Positions 1 through 9,186 of a stretch of DNA of 32,492 nucleotides are shown here, piece after piece. Under the pieces are notes generated by a model. That model searched no databases. It had not been told where the DNA came from and saw nothing but the letters and a program-made list of their open reading frames with translations. Both the position numbers and the translations under genes were made by a program. The stretch lies in the NCBI GenBank assembly GCA_035628505.1, contig DASPJR010000137.1:1-32492 (forward strand), in the 5' to 3' direction. This stretch comes from DASPJR01 sp035628505 (GTDB lineage: Bacteria; Planctomycetota; SZUA-567; H5-PLA8). Numbering within the stretch: position 1 is the stretch's first letter; each line of letters starts with the position of its first letter.

Positions 1-2286
1 ATCGTTCGACGCGAGCAATGCGGTATACTCTGCCGCCCACGTCTTGGGGAAGTAAACGCCGCGCTCCTGCACCCAGCCCTGAAAATCGCGCTCCCAGATC
101 TTGCAGGGCTGCGAGAGCAGCGGGTGGTCGGGCTTCAGCAGCCGCACCGGCGCGTTTTCATCCGTGACACGATCGAATGAGAGCTCAATGGGATACGGCG
201 CGATCTCACCGCCACCGTTGACGCCGCGGAACATGCCTTGTCCGCGCACGGATTGATCTTTGCCGGGCAGGTTCCAATCGAAATCCTTGTGGTACATGCA
301 GACCAGATTTCCGCCGTCGCGCATGAACTGCTGCAGGCGCTGGCGCATCTGGCGCACTTCCGGACGGTACTGCGTGGCGCGCAGATCCAGAATGATCGTG
401 TGGTAACGGTTCAGGTCGGCCGCGCGCAGATCGTCTGCGGATAACTCCGTCACCGCCAGCCCAAGGTTCGCTTCCTCTAACTTTCGCAAGGCCTGCAGCG
501 TTGCGTCGTCGTAGGTCTTCACGATGCCGACCGAAAGATTCGGCGGAAGTTTCAAAGGCACACGCCGCAGCCGGGCCGCCGGTCCCGGACGCTGGGCTTC
601 CGCCGTCCAGGTGACCGTCGGCACAAGCTGGTCGGCGCGGTTAAGCAGTTCGACGGGCGCAACCGAACGGAACTCGGCAGCCTGCGTCTCGTCTTCGGCG
701 TCAAACGTGAGCGCCACGGGCCGGTCCACTTCGACATCTTCCTTCGGCTGGATGCCAGCAAAGAGCTTCAGCGGCTGCGCAAGCTTGCGGCGGTTGGTCA
801 CCACCAGCCTGAACGCGCCCGGCAATGGGAAATGATCAGGCCGGTCCGGGTCATCAAAAATCAGCACCGGCGAGGGCGAGATCGACACTTCACGCGGAAC
901 CGCCAGTTCCACCGGCACTGCGCGCGTGGCGACCATCTGTTCGGTTTTAATGCCCGGAACGGTGAGATAGATCAGCGCCTGCAGCGGCGTACGCGACTGC
1001 ATGCGCGTCCAGATATAGTTTGCCGGCGGGTAGGTCGGAAAAGCGGCGTCCGTGGCGCGCGCTGACGCTTTGAACTCCACCGCCGAGCCTGCTGCCAGCG
1101 GCTGCTCCTGACCGGCGCGTGTGCCTTCCCATGCGCTCGACTCTCCGACCACCGCGACGCTGGCGCTTAAGTCAAGTTGCCCTGTGTTGGCAATGCGAAC
1201 AGTCAGATCGACACTTTCGCCGGCGGCAATGATTCCATCCGATGCGCTGATCTGGGTCTTGATGCCGCAGGCCTCCAGCACGGCGCGGTTGAGATGCTTG
1301 CCCGGAAGTTCGAGCGCCACCGAGAGCGCAAACGTGACGAACTCGTTGAGCCCCTTTGCATCGTTCAACACGCCTCCAGAAAGCCGCTCCAGCCACTTTT
1401 CACAGCTTGCGGCCACATCGGCAGGCGTTTCCGGCGTAATGCCATCGAGCATCGACCTTTCGGAGTCACTCTTCTTGAGCTTCGATTTCAGCAGCGTGAA
1501 ATAACGCATGTCACGCTCGCCCACTTTCAGCGTCCGCAGCATGCCCTGCGTAACGTGCCGTCTCAGCGCCAGCGCGCCAACTTCGGTGGCGCTTAAGCCT
1601 GAGAGCGGGTCGCGGGCGGAAATGTCAAAGCTGAGCGTCGAACCCGGCGGAGCAAATCGGCGCAGATACATTTTGGAGACCTGCCACGGCCCCGTTCCAT
1701 CCTGCTTCATTTCTTCTTTGAAGCGTTCCGGGTCGGCGGCGGCGTCGAAGGCCTGCGCGGCAAGCCAACCCGTCGCCCGATGGTGGCCGTGGTCGGTACC
1801 GTCCGGATCGTGATTGGTGAAAAGAATATGCGGGCGGACGATGCGGATCACGCGGACCATCTGCGCGAGCGCTTTTTCCTCGCCCCATATCTTCAGCGCT
1901 TCGTCTCGCGATTTTGAAAAGCCGAAGTCCGGCAAATTGAGGTACCAGACTTTGGCGCCAAGAATCGCCGCGGCCTCTTCGGTTTCGCGCGTTCGCAACA
2001 CAGCCAGATCGGCCCCGAGTTCGGGCCCCGCTTCGTTCTGACCGCCCTCGCCGCGCGTGGCCAGGCACATATGTGTCTCAACGCCGAGCGTGCGCCGCAG
2101 ATAGCTGAGCGTACCGCCGTCCTCATCGTCGGGATGTCCCGCTACGGACAGCGCGCGAATCCCGGTTTTCGCCACGCGCACTTCGTTGCGGATCAGATCC
2201 AGCCCGCGCTCAAATGGAACAGCTTCTTCCGCGCGCCCAACGCTGCAGAGGATCAGCAGAAGAGAAAAGATTTGCAACGGCTTCAT
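1..2286 (-). CDS. Secreted PIG-L family deacetylase with C-terminal amidotransferase-like domain (3' end outside window)
   Basis: The frame is open from the ATG at 2286 to the window edge, giving 762 codons with no stop, so the protein is C-terminally incomplete here. Residues 1-19 form a signal peptide (basic start, LLLILC core, ending GRA). The PIG-L/LmbE deacetylase signature AGHPDDED is at 49-56 and HGHH at 166-169; these supply the His/Asp zinc ligands in this family, which hydrolyses N-acetyl groups on sugars or amino sugars. The usual PIG-L domain is about 250 residues, so some 500 residues follow: a region with beta-sandwich character, then from about residue 590 an alpha/beta segment (SVGIVKTYDDATLQALRKL, later GGNLVCMYHKDFDW) that resembles a class-I amidotransferase-like fold. 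It starts 19 bases after the stop of the ABC permease, so the two are probably cotranscribed. The substrate is not evident. Confidence 0.9.
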   Translation of the reverse strand, partial: MKPLQIFSLLLILCSVGRAEEAVPFERGLDLIRNEVRVAKTGIRALSVAGHPDDEDGGTLSYLRRTLGVETHMCLATRGEGGQNEAGPELGADLAVLRTRETEEAAAILGAKVWYLNLPDFGFSKSRDEALKIWGEEKALAQMVRVIRIVRPHILFTNHDPDGTDHGHHRATGWLAAQAFDAAADPERFKEEMKQDGTGPWQVSKMYLRRFAPPGSTLSFDISARDPLSGLSATEVGALALRRHVTQGMLRTLKVGERDMRYFTLLKSKLKKSDSERSMLDGITPETPADVAASCEKWLERLSGGVLNDAKGLNEFVTFALSVALELPGKHLNRAVLEACGIKTQISASDGIIAAGESVDLTVRIANTGQLDLSASVAVVGESSAWEGTRAGQEQPLAAGSAVEFKASARATDAAFPTYPPANYIWTRMQSRTPLQALIYLTVPGIKTEQMVATRAVPVELAVPREVSISPSPVLIFDDPDRPDHFPLPGAFRLVVTNRRKLAQPLKLFAGIQPKEDVEVDRPVALTFDAEDETQAAEFRSVAPVELLNRADQLVPTVTWTAEAQRPGPAARLRRVPLKLPPNLSVGIVKTYDDATLQALRKLEEANLGLAVTELSADDLRAADLNRYHTIILDLRATQYRPEVRQMRQRLQQFMRDGGNLVCMYHKDFDWNLPGKDQSVRGQGMFRGVNGGGEIAPYPIELSFDRVTDENAPVRLLKPDHPLLSQPCKIWERDFQGWVQERGVYFPKTWAAEYTALLASND

Positions 2287-2305
2287 CGAATTCAAGACGC
2301 CCCAG

Positions 2306-3970
2306 CTACGTATTTCTTCGCTGAATGATGCCCGCCGTCATGATAGCGAGCAGGCTCATCAGCATCAGGCACAGCGACAGCGCGAACGCCGGCGCCGGAT
2401 CGGTGCGGAACAGTTCGGCAATGCGCACGCTCACCGGGCGCGTCGCCGCGGAGAACAATAGTTGCGACGCGACGAACTCCCCCGCCCCGGTGATGAAGCA
2501 TATCAGCCCCGCCGCCAGCAGCGAAGGAAACATCAGCGGCAGCGTGACCCGCCGCAGCACCGTCGCCCAGTTCGCACCAAGGCTGCTCGCGGCCCGTTCC
2601 ACATCACCGCCAATCGCCGCGATGGCCGCGCGCGCTGGCCGCACCGCGAGCGGCAGATCGCGTATCACATACGCCAGGATAAGAATCGCCGCGCTGCCGC
2701 CCAACGGTGTCCCGAACGTAAGCAGCGACGGTGCGTTAAACGCGCTGAGCAGCGCCACGCCGATGACGCTTCCGGGCAACGCGACGGCCAGCATCACCGA
2801 CGCTTCTACCGGCAGCGCCGCCAGAGATGCCGCGCGGCGCAGACCGATGGCGATCGACACGGCAAGAAAAATATCGATCGCCGCCGCGATCGCGCCATAA
2901 AGCGCACTGCGTCCGAGCGAGGCCACATCATCGCGGCCGATGTGCGCCACCAGCGCCGCAAGACCGCCGCTGGCATTCGGCGTGGGCCAGAAGGCGTTGA
3001 ATATCACCGTCAGCGGTGGTGCAAAGAGCACGGTGAGCGCCAGCAGCGAGAGCAGCACTCTCATGCACTGTCCGGGAAATGACGCGCGCGGCCGCTGCTG
3101 ACGCGACGAACCTTTCAGGCTCAGCGCCGCATCCGTCGCGCGCGTAATCTGGTTCTGGAGCAGAAGAAAAGGCGGGAGCGCCAGAAAGGCAATTGCGGCC
3201 AAAAGCACGCTGAGCGCCCGCTGCACGCCGGGGTCGTCATCGTTGCGGAAAATTTCTACCGTGAGATAACGCGAGCCGTTATCCAAAAAATACGGCGCGC
3301 TGAAGCTCGCTGCGGACGCCATGAACACAAGCAGGCTACTGGCCAGCAGCGGCGCGCGGATCACCGGAACCACGGCCGTCCAGAACGTGCGGAAGGTACC
3401 CGCGCCAAGGCTGCGCGCGGCTTCTTCACGCGAGGGGTCATTGTCCGCCAGCGCTGCTGAAACATAGGCGTACGTGTACACGCCAAAGGAATAGGCATGC
3501 AGCAGCAGAACCTGGCTGAAGCCGCTGACCCAGGGGCGGCCTTCATTAAAGGGAAGGATGCGCCAGAGCGTTCCGGATTCGCCGATCAGCCGGAAAAACG
3601 CGAGCGTGCCCACCAGAGGCGGCATCACGAGCGGCGCGTACCCGCACAGCGCAAAATAACGGCGTCCGGGGAATTCGCGCCGCCACCACAGCAGCACCAG
3701 AGACAGACCCCAAGCGCCGGAGAGCAGGACCGTCAGCACCGCGAGCTTCAACGTTCCCCACGCGGCTTCTCGCAGCGCCGGCTCGGCAAAGGCCCGCCTC
3801 AAGGGCGCGCCGGCCGGTTGCTGTTCAAGCGGCCAGCCCATGTCGGCCGCGCGATGCGCCGCTACAGGAAGCGTAAACGCTTCGATAAGCATTGCTGCGA
3901 GCGGATAGGCAATATAGGCCAGCAGCGGCAGAGCCAGCAGCAGGGCCGGCAGATAACGACGGGGCGGCAT
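2306..3970 (-). CDS. ABC transporter permease, two fused membrane domains (Fbp/ThiP type)
   Basis: This 554-residue protein has about twelve hydrophobic segments arranged as two homologous halves. Each half carries an EAA-type coupling loop that contacts the ATPase: residues 182-200 (EEAARSLGAGTFRTFWTAV) and 457-475 (VERAASSLGANWATVLRRV). Fused double permeases of this kind belong to the iron(III) (FbpB/SfuB) and thiamine (ThiP) importer families; the sequence alone does not decide between them, although iron-type is the commoner annotation. No ATPase or periplasmic binding protein lies next to it in the window, so its partners must be encoded elsewhere. There is no clear Shine-Dalgarno sequence before the ATG at 3970; the DNA just upstream is AT-rich repeat-like sequence. 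It lies 63 bases after the PfpI gene and 19 bases before the PIG-L gene on the same strand. Confidence 0.9.
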   Translation of the reverse strand: MPPRRYLPALLLALPLLAYIAYPLAAMLIEAFTLPVAAHRAADMGWPLEQQPAGAPLRRAFAEPALREAAWGTLKLAVLTVLLSGAWGLSLVLLWWRREFPGRRYFALCGYAPLVMPPLVGTLAFFRLIGESGTLWRILPFNEGRPWVSGFSQVLLLHAYSFGVYTYAYVSAALADNDPSREEAARSLGAGTFRTFWTAVVPVIRAPLLASSLLVFMASAASFSAPYFLDNGSRYLTVEIFRNDDDPGVQRALSVLLAAIAFLALPPFLLLQNQITRATDAALSLKGSSRQQRPRASFPGQCMRVLLSLLALTVLFAPPLTVIFNAFWPTPNASGGLAALVAHIGRDDVASLGRSALYGAIAAAIDIFLAVSIAIGLRRAASLAALPVEASVMLAVALPGSVIGVALLSAFNAPSLLTFGTPLGGSAAILILAYVIRDLPLAVRPARAAIAAIGGDVERAASSLGANWATVLRRVTLPLMFPSLLAAGLICFITGAGEFVASQLLFSAATRPVSVRIAELFRTDPAPAFALSLCLMLMSLLAIMTAGIIQRRNT

Positions 3971-3971
3971 G

Positions 3972-3999
3972 GGTTAATGCATAATACAAAATGCATAAA
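3972..3999. repeat. AT-rich ATGCAT repeat fragment
   Basis: The 63-base gap between the PfpI and permease genes contains TTAATGCATAATACA followed by AATGCAT. The same words (ATGCAT, TAATACA/TGTATTA) build the inverted repeat at 16325-16387. The surrounding DNA is GC-rich, so this AT-rich patch stands out. It overlaps the place where the ribosome binding site of the permease should be. Confidence 0.5.
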
Positions 4000-4033
4000 A
4001 GAACAAAGGCGGGAGCTCTTCCGGGGCCTGCCG

Positions 4034-4555
4034 CTACTTAGATTGGGCCGCTAGCTTCAACACGGCAGCCATCATTGCAGGCAGATCTTTAGGCAACTGC
4101 GCTGTCACCATGCGGCCGTCGACGACGCAGGGCTCATTGACCCATATTGCGCCGGCGTTCTCCAGATCATCGCGAATCGCGCCAACGCTGGTGAGCCGCT
4201 TGCCTTTTACAATTCTGGCGCTGATCGGCACCCAGCCCCCATGGCAGACGAACGCCACGACCGCGCCCGCGTTCCAGGCTTCGGCGACAAGTTTGTTGCA
4301 TTCGGGATAGCGACGCATCTTATCCGGCGCGTAGCCGCCAGGAACGACGAGCACCTTCACTGCCTTCGGATCAATCTCGCTGAATTTGCAATGCGAGACA
4401 ACAGGATAGCCTTCCTTTGACGTGTATGTCGCGCCCTTTTCGGGAGCGGCGACTTTGACGTCAAATCCTGCTTCCTGCAGACGCAGCCGCGGATAATGCA
4501 GCTCGAGGTTCTCGTAGATGTTTTCAGCGAGGACGACGGCCAGACCTTCAGACAT
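4034..4555 (-). CDS. DJ-1/PfpI family protein (class-I amidotransferase-like)
   Basis: The 173 residues match the compact DJ-1/PfpI fold in length. The nucleophile elbow is FVCHGGW with Cys104 and His105, and Glu15 in the NIYENLELHYP segment aligns with the conserved PfpI glutamate that contacts the catalytic cysteine. Family members act as proteases, glyoxalases/deglycases or chaperones; the C-terminal part (EPCVVDGRMVTAQLPKDLPAM) is typical of the stress-related PfpI/YhbO branch. No signal peptide is visible, so it should be cytoplasmic. It begins 13 bases after the stop of the small exported protein upstream, which suggests one transcript. The specific activity cannot be read from the sequence. 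Confidence 0.93.
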   Translation of the reverse strand: MSEGLAVVLAENIYENLELHYPRLRLQEAGFDVKVAAPEKGATYTSKEGYPVVSHCKFSEIDPKAVKVLVVPGGYAPDKMRRYPECNKLVAEAWNAGAVVAFVCHGGWVPISARIVKGKRLTSVGAIRDDLENAGAIWVNEPCVVDGRMVTAQLPKDLPAMMAAVLKLAAQSK

Positions 4556-4568
4556 GGCGGGCTCCGGT

Positions 4569-5198
4569 TTATTTCACAAGTTCCAGGATCGTCTTGAGAT
4601 CGGCGGCGATGGTATCCAGATCGGTCTTGCGCACGCCAACGGAAGACGTTACAGCCGCCAGATGGGTGTTGATATCCGCGACGATTTTCGCATCAAGGCT
4701 CGGGGTGGCGGTGACCTGCGCAGCCAGAGCGTTCAGCTGATCGCGCTCGCGCTGATCGACTTCACCATCATTCACCGCAGCATAGCAGAGCAGAATCAGG
4801 TCCGAGGCGACGTTCAGCGGCGGCGGCGTCGCGCTGTTGGCTGCCAGACGCAGGTCACGTGCGAGATCGTCGATGGTGCTCTTAACCGCCGAGCGCTTGT
4901 CGCGCGTGGTATCAATGTTCGTCTTCAGGCGCGTGAGGGTGTTCTGCAGTTCGGCCGAAAGAGTCGGGAAGACGTTGCTGTTGGTCTGCAGGCCTGAGGC
5001 TTCAAGACTGTCGAATGCGCGATCAGCAAAGTCAGGGAAGAGAACATAGGCCTCTTTGAACTTCACCTTTTTGAATTCTTTGGCAAAGTTCTTAACCCAG
5101 AGAGCAATGCGGTCGTTGGTCGTCAGGACTTTTTCACCTGCACAAAGTGGCGCGACGAAAGCACACAGCACTATAGCGAGCGCGAGGCGCTGTTTCAT
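4569..5198 (-). CDS. Small exported protein of unknown function
   Basis: I do not recognise the family. The start is well supported: AAGGAG lies six bases before the ATG at 5198. Residues 1-20 form a clear signal peptide (MKQRLALAIVLCAFVAPLCA), probably cut before GEK. The remaining ~190 residues look mostly helical and are rich in D, K, L and A. Residues 133-155 (LILLCYAAVNDGEVDQRERDQL) resemble the acidic DGxVxxxE stretch of TerB-like helical domains, where such residues bind metal, but the resemblance is short and may be coincidental. It is closely followed by the PfpI gene and preceded, 78 bases upstream, by the PA14 protein gene on the same strand. Confidence 0.85.
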   Translation of the reverse strand: MKQRLALAIVLCAFVAPLCAGEKVLTTNDRIALWVKNFAKEFKKVKFKEAYVLFPDFADRAFDSLEASGLQTNSNVFPTLSAELQNTLTRLKTNIDTTRDKRSAVKSTIDDLARDLRLAANSATPPPLNVASDLILLCYAAVNDGEVDQRERDQLNALAAQVTATPSLDAKIVADINTHLAAVTSSVGVRKTDLDTIAADLKTILELVK

Positions 5199-5276
5199 GA
5201 CGGTCTCCTTGATTATTGAACATCACAAGACTAGCCGAAAAACCGCCCGTGTGTACACGAAAAAAGACGAGCCCGC

Positions 5277-7970
5277 TTACTCCCCAATGTCGTAATACAA
5301 CTCCTCCTCTGAGTCGGGCAGCTTGCAGATCAGCAGGTCAGCTTTGATCTGAGGATTATCGCTGAAGGATTCGAGTACCAGGCGGCATTCAGTGCCCGGC
5401 TTTGCGCTGCAAAGGGGCTGTTTCTTTAAATCCAGAATTCCCCATTGAGCAACACGAATCGTCTTGCGGCTGGTCTCACCGGACACCGTTTTCAGCACCG
5501 CGTATTCATTCACCACAAGAGCTTTCCGGTACGGCGCGATTTCCTGCGGATCCGGCACTTCAGTTACGGCAGTAAGCCGCACGTCGACAACCAGGCGTTG
5601 AGGCTGAGGGCGCTTTGCCATGACGGTCCGGTAGGCCGCGGCATCCGCTTCCACTTCAGTGGGCATGAGAGTTCGCGCAAAAACGGTTACGCCTTCGACG
5701 CTGCCCGACCAGAATTTGCCGGGCTCTTCAGCGCCGCCGATTTTTATGAAGCCCTCTGGAAGCCGTTGGATGGCAATCTTGCGGTTTGTCGTCCCGGCCG
5801 GCTTTCCATCGCGGTAGAAGGCAGAATATGCTTCCGCGCCAAGAACCAGGCACAAATGAGCCGGCTGATTCACGACTACTTCGCCCAGATCCACGCTGAA
5901 ATCTTTGACGCCCCGGATAGTGAAGGAGAACCTGTTCGCAAGCTGCCGAATTTCAAAAAACGGCGTGCCTTCAGTCGTCGCCCACGAAATGACCGTTCCA
6001 TCAGCGGCAGTGGCGGGCGTAACCGTGGCTTGGATAGACAAAGCTCCTTCACGCGCCACTGTTTCGCGGACGTACGCCCCCGCGCCTTCGGCCACGTATT
6101 CACCGCCCCAGACGCGCGCGGCATAGTTCCGATCGAGCACGGCGCGGCCGCGTGCCTGCATCTTATAAGCCGTCTCCGGCTTTCCCTCTTTATCCCACGC
6201 CAATGCCGGCGTGACCGCATTCTGCCAGACGAAAACAGCCTTTTCACGGTTCAGCGGCCAGTCCGTTTTGACAGCAGGCGCAGGCGTTCGCGAAAAAGCC
6301 GCTGCGGGAATGACGCGGCGGGAATTTCCCGGTCCCTCGTACTCGACTTGCAACCCTGAACGTTTCTGGCCTTGAAAGTACTCCACGCGGATGGGATGCC
6401 GCCCGGCGCGCAAGCCGATATCTCCAGACATTTCCTCCATCGCGTGCACACCGTCGTTGTTCACGACGGCCGTATTCCCGATTTTCAGAATCGCACCATC
6501 ATCCGAGCGGCAAAAAAAGCGCCATACGCCGGTCTCCGGCACATCGATGAATCCTTCAAACAGCGCCGCCAGGTCTTCATTGCGGCCAGATGTGGCAAAC
6601 GGACCATCGCTCTCCGGGAAGCTCAGCGTTCGGACAGTGTCCTCTGCAAGAGGCGTGAGTTGCGCAAAATTCGGCATTCTGGAAAGTTGAGAAACTGAAA
6701 AATACTGCGCGCGCAGTCCCGGCTCGGTCGGTCCCGGCGCGGCGGGAGGCAGCACTTCGAACATTTCGATGTTACACCTTGCGATTGAAGGCCCGCCCGC
6801 GCCATCAATGCTTAGAACGAACTCAGTCGATTTCTCGATCTCAAGCTCAACCTTTCCTTCAGCCGCAACCTCTCCGGGAACGGGATCAATGCGAATCCGG
6901 GTGGCGCGCTCTGTCTTCCACGTAAGCGTCACACGTTTTTCGCGAGTCAGGCTGCGTCTGTCTGCGCTGAAGGAGAGTATTCTGGCGCCGTCCAGCGGCC
7001 TGGAATCGAGCCACGCCGACGCGGCTACATCCGCCTTTCCGGCAACGCCGACGCGGGCCCAGCATTCGATGCCTGTGAAAGATGGATCAAAGCGGCCGAG
7101 ATAGACGTCGGGGTCGCCTTCGGGATCGAACGGCGCAGTCAGCGTGAGGAACCGGACGTCGTTGGTCCACACCGGGCAGAACACTTCGCGTCCGCGAACC
7201 CCGGGCATCTGGTTGACCGGAATCTGGCGTTCGTTTGTGCCGTCACCATCAAAGATGCGGAGCGCCCGGTGATTGCCTAGAAGCAGCATAAACATGTGGC
7301 TGGAATCCGGAGCGATCCCGGCCCAGCAGCCTTCGCCGTAATATTTCCAGGTTTTGGAGGTCAGGTCGGCGACTCCAGCCTTGGGCCACGGGAACTGCCC
7401 TCCGGCAAATTTTCCATCGCCGGACACCCGGAAAAAAGAGTTGGACTCCTTTACCCAGACCGGTTCGCGGTGATTTAGATCATGGATGTTGTAGCGCACA
7501 ATCGGCTGATTGCGCGCCCTGCCGGTAAACACATAAGCCCAGTCGATCTTCGTTTCAGGATCGCGCGCGACATCCGCCAACTGGCCGGTCGCCACCAGTT
7601 CAGGCTCGCCGCCGGCAAACGGAATGACGCCGACGTTCCAGCGGCTGGTCGAGAAAATCACCCATTCGCCATCGGCCGTAAAGCGCGGAACGGTTTCGTT
7701 GTAACCGGATACGCCGCCGATTAAAACGCGCTCGCCGCCGCCACGCGTGTCAAAACACATGAGGTCGAAATTTTTTTCCTTGTTCCAGCCGCGCAGGTCC
7801 GAATTGTCCTTCTTGCGCCGGAACCAGACGAGGCGCACGTGGCGCCCCGCGATGCCGCGCAGTTCTGCCGCTTGCCTTTCGGCATTGGCATCCGCCTCGC
7901 CCGCAGAAGCAAAGGCCGTTGCAATCACCAACAGCAGCGTAGCTGCTCGATACATACTTACGGTATCCAT
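5277..7970 (-). CDS. Secreted multidomain protein: TolB-like propeller, PA14, LamG
   Basis: The 897 residues begin with a signal peptide (about 1-24; an alternative ATG is codon 6, and neither has a good Shine-Dalgarno sequence). Residues ~45-345 contain repeated propeller-like blades (WVIFSTSRWNVGVIPFAGGEPELVATG) similar to TolB/WD40-like periplasmic propellers. Residues ~417-555 form a PA14 domain, with the core RSDDGAILKIG at 488-498 and the GRHPIRVEYFQ strand; PA14 domains usually bind glycans. Residues ~640-785 look like a LamG/concanavalin-type sandwich (ISWATTEGTPFFEIRQ, later AYSAFYRDGKPAGT). The last ~90 residues form another beta-rich module. No catalytic residues are evident, so a cell-surface carbohydrate-binding role is the best inference. 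It is the first gene of the minus-strand run. Confidence 0.9.
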   Translation of the reverse strand: MDTVSMYRAATLLLVIATAFASAGEADANAERQAAELRGIAGRHVRLVWFRRKKDNSDLRGWNKEKNFDLMCFDTRGGGERVLIGGVSGYNETVPRFTADGEWVIFSTSRWNVGVIPFAGGEPELVATGQLADVARDPETKIDWAYVFTGRARNQPIVRYNIHDLNHREPVWVKESNSFFRVSGDGKFAGGQFPWPKAGVADLTSKTWKYYGEGCWAGIAPDSSHMFMLLLGNHRALRIFDGDGTNERQIPVNQMPGVRGREVFCPVWTNDVRFLTLTAPFDPEGDPDVYLGRFDPSFTGIECWARVGVAGKADVAASAWLDSRPLDGARILSFSADRRSLTREKRVTLTWKTERATRIRIDPVPGEVAAEGKVELEIEKSTEFVLSIDGAGGPSIARCNIEMFEVLPPAAPGPTEPGLRAQYFSVSQLSRMPNFAQLTPLAEDTVRTLSFPESDGPFATSGRNEDLAALFEGFIDVPETGVWRFFCRSDDGAILKIGNTAVVNNDGVHAMEEMSGDIGLRAGRHPIRVEYFQGQKRSGLQVEYEGPGNSRRVIPAAAFSRTPAPAVKTDWPLNREKAVFVWQNAVTPALAWDKEGKPETAYKMQARGRAVLDRNYAARVWGGEYVAEGAGAYVRETVAREGALSIQATVTPATAADGTVISWATTEGTPFFEIRQLANRFSFTIRGVKDFSVDLGEVVVNQPAHLCLVLGAEAYSAFYRDGKPAGTTNRKIAIQRLPEGFIKIGGAEEPGKFWSGSVEGVTVFARTLMPTEVEADAAAYRTVMAKRPQPQRLVVDVRLTAVTEVPDPQEIAPYRKALVVNEYAVLKTVSGETSRKTIRVAQWGILDLKKQPLCSAKPGTECRLVLESFSDNPQIKADLLICKLPDSEEELYYDIGE

Positions 7971-8138
7971 GAGGTAATAGTGTGTGGAATGCTACTCATT
8001 TTTATTTTCAATGGAAGAGGGTAGAAAAAGATGAACGATTTACGCAAGCTGGTGCGCCGTTCACGATCGCGGATTGATGCGTGATTAACGCAAGAGCAGG
8101 TGTACGCTGCTTTGTTCCACGACGAAGGAGCACTGCTG
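7971..8138. other. Divergent intergenic region
   Basis: This 168-base gap separates the divergent PA14-protein and aldo/keto reductase genes, so promoters for both should lie here. A TTGAAA on the minus strand (about 8006-8011) is a possible -35 element, but no well-spaced -10 follows. I see no palindrome or hairpin. Confidence 0.4.
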
Positions 8139-9116
8139 ATGTTTTCCGAATCGCGCTACGACAACATGCCCTACCGCCGCTGCGGGCGCTCGGGATTGCT
8201 TCTGCCGCCTATTTCGCTTGGCGCATGGGAGACGTTCGGCGGGTACCGAGGCGAAGAGACGGCCCGCGAATGCATGTTCCGTGCCTTCGATCTGGGCATA
8301 ACGCATTTCGACCTGGCAAATAACTACGGCAAACCGCCGGGAAATGCAGAAATTCTGTGTGGACGAATTTTTAAGGAAATGCCGCGCGATGAATTGATCA
8401 TCTCGACCAAAGCCGGCTACCGCATGTGGCCCGGACCCTACGGGGAATGGGGCAGCAAAAAGTATCTTGTCGCCAGCCTCGACCAGTCACTCAAACGCAT
8501 GGGCCTGGATTATGTCGACATCTTCTATTCGCACCGGCCCGATCCGGAAACGCCTCTGCAGGAAACGCTGGGCGCGCTCGATCTGATCGTGAAGCAGGGC
8601 AAGGCGCTGTACGCCGGTGTTTCCAATTATAGCGGCGCACAGTTCTGCGACAGCGTTCGCATCGTCGAACGTGAGCGCTGGACGCCGCTGACGATCCACC
8701 AGCCGCGCTATAACCTGCTCGAGCGCACCATTGAAACGAATCTGCTCGATCACACCGAACGTCACGGATGTGGTGTGATCGTTTTCAGCCCGCTGGCCCA
8801 GGGCCTTCTTTCCGATAAATACCTCAGCGGAATTCCCGCCGATTCACGCGCGGCGCTTTGGTGGCAGGAGCAGACCCGAGCGAACAAGATGAGCGGCAGC
8901 GTACTCGAGAAGATTCGCGCGCTGAATGCCATCGCACGGGAGAGGGGGCAGACCCTGGCGCAGATGGCGCTTGTCTGGATTCTGCGCGATCCACGGATTA
9001 CTTCAGCGCTGATCGGTGCAAGCAAAGTCAGTCAAATCGAAGAAAATATTGCCGCTTTAAGGAATATGCGCTTCGCCCCTGACGAGCTTGAAAAAATTGA
9101 TCGTCTAACGCGCTGA
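8139..9116 (+). CDS. Aldo/keto reductase, YghZ (L-glyceraldehyde 3-phosphate reductase)-like
   Basis: NADPH-dependent reductases of this family reduce small aldehydes such as L-glyceraldehyde 3-phosphate or methylglyoxal. I chose the ATG at 8139 because AAGGAG (8125-8130) lies eight bases before it and the protein then starts at the usual YDNMPYRRCGRSG; a GTG at 8100 would add 13 residues of no apparent value. From that start it is 325 residues. The catalytic tetrad is visible: Asp58 and Tyr63 (FDLANNYG), Lys91 (STKAGY) and His132 (YSHRPDP). The cofactor end (RITSALIGASKVSQIEENI) is intact. The KKYLVASLDQSLKRMGLDYVD segment and overall length fit the YghZ/AKR14-type branch. It stands alone between a divergent gene and an orphan response regulator. 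Confidence 0.95.
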   Translation: MFSESRYDNMPYRRCGRSGLLLPPISLGAWETFGGYRGEETARECMFRAFDLGITHFDLANNYGKPPGNAEILCGRIFKEMPRDELIISTKAGYRMWPGPYGEWGSKKYLVASLDQSLKRMGLDYVDIFYSHRPDPETPLQETLGALDLIVKQGKALYAGVSNYSGAQFCDSVRIVERERWTPLTIHQPRYNLLERTIETNLLDHTERHGCGVIVFSPLAQGLLSDKYLSGIPADSRAALWWQEQTRANKMSGSVLEKIRALNAIARERGQTLAQMALVWILRDPRITSALIGASKVSQIEENIAALRNMRFAPDELEKIDRLTR

Positions 9117-9186
9117 TCTGCAGTCAAAAGCGGAATTTTCGATCATACGCCAAACATCTTACTAGGACGGCACGCTCGAGGACTTA

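Noticed and set aside
2462..4054. Plus-strand frames across the ABC permease
   Set aside because: They are Arg/Gln-rich shadows antisense to clear membrane-helix sequence.
5445..6359. 304-codon plus-strand frame inside the PA14 gene
   Set aside because: It is antisense to recognisable PA14 and LamG sequence, with low-complexity arginine-rich composition.
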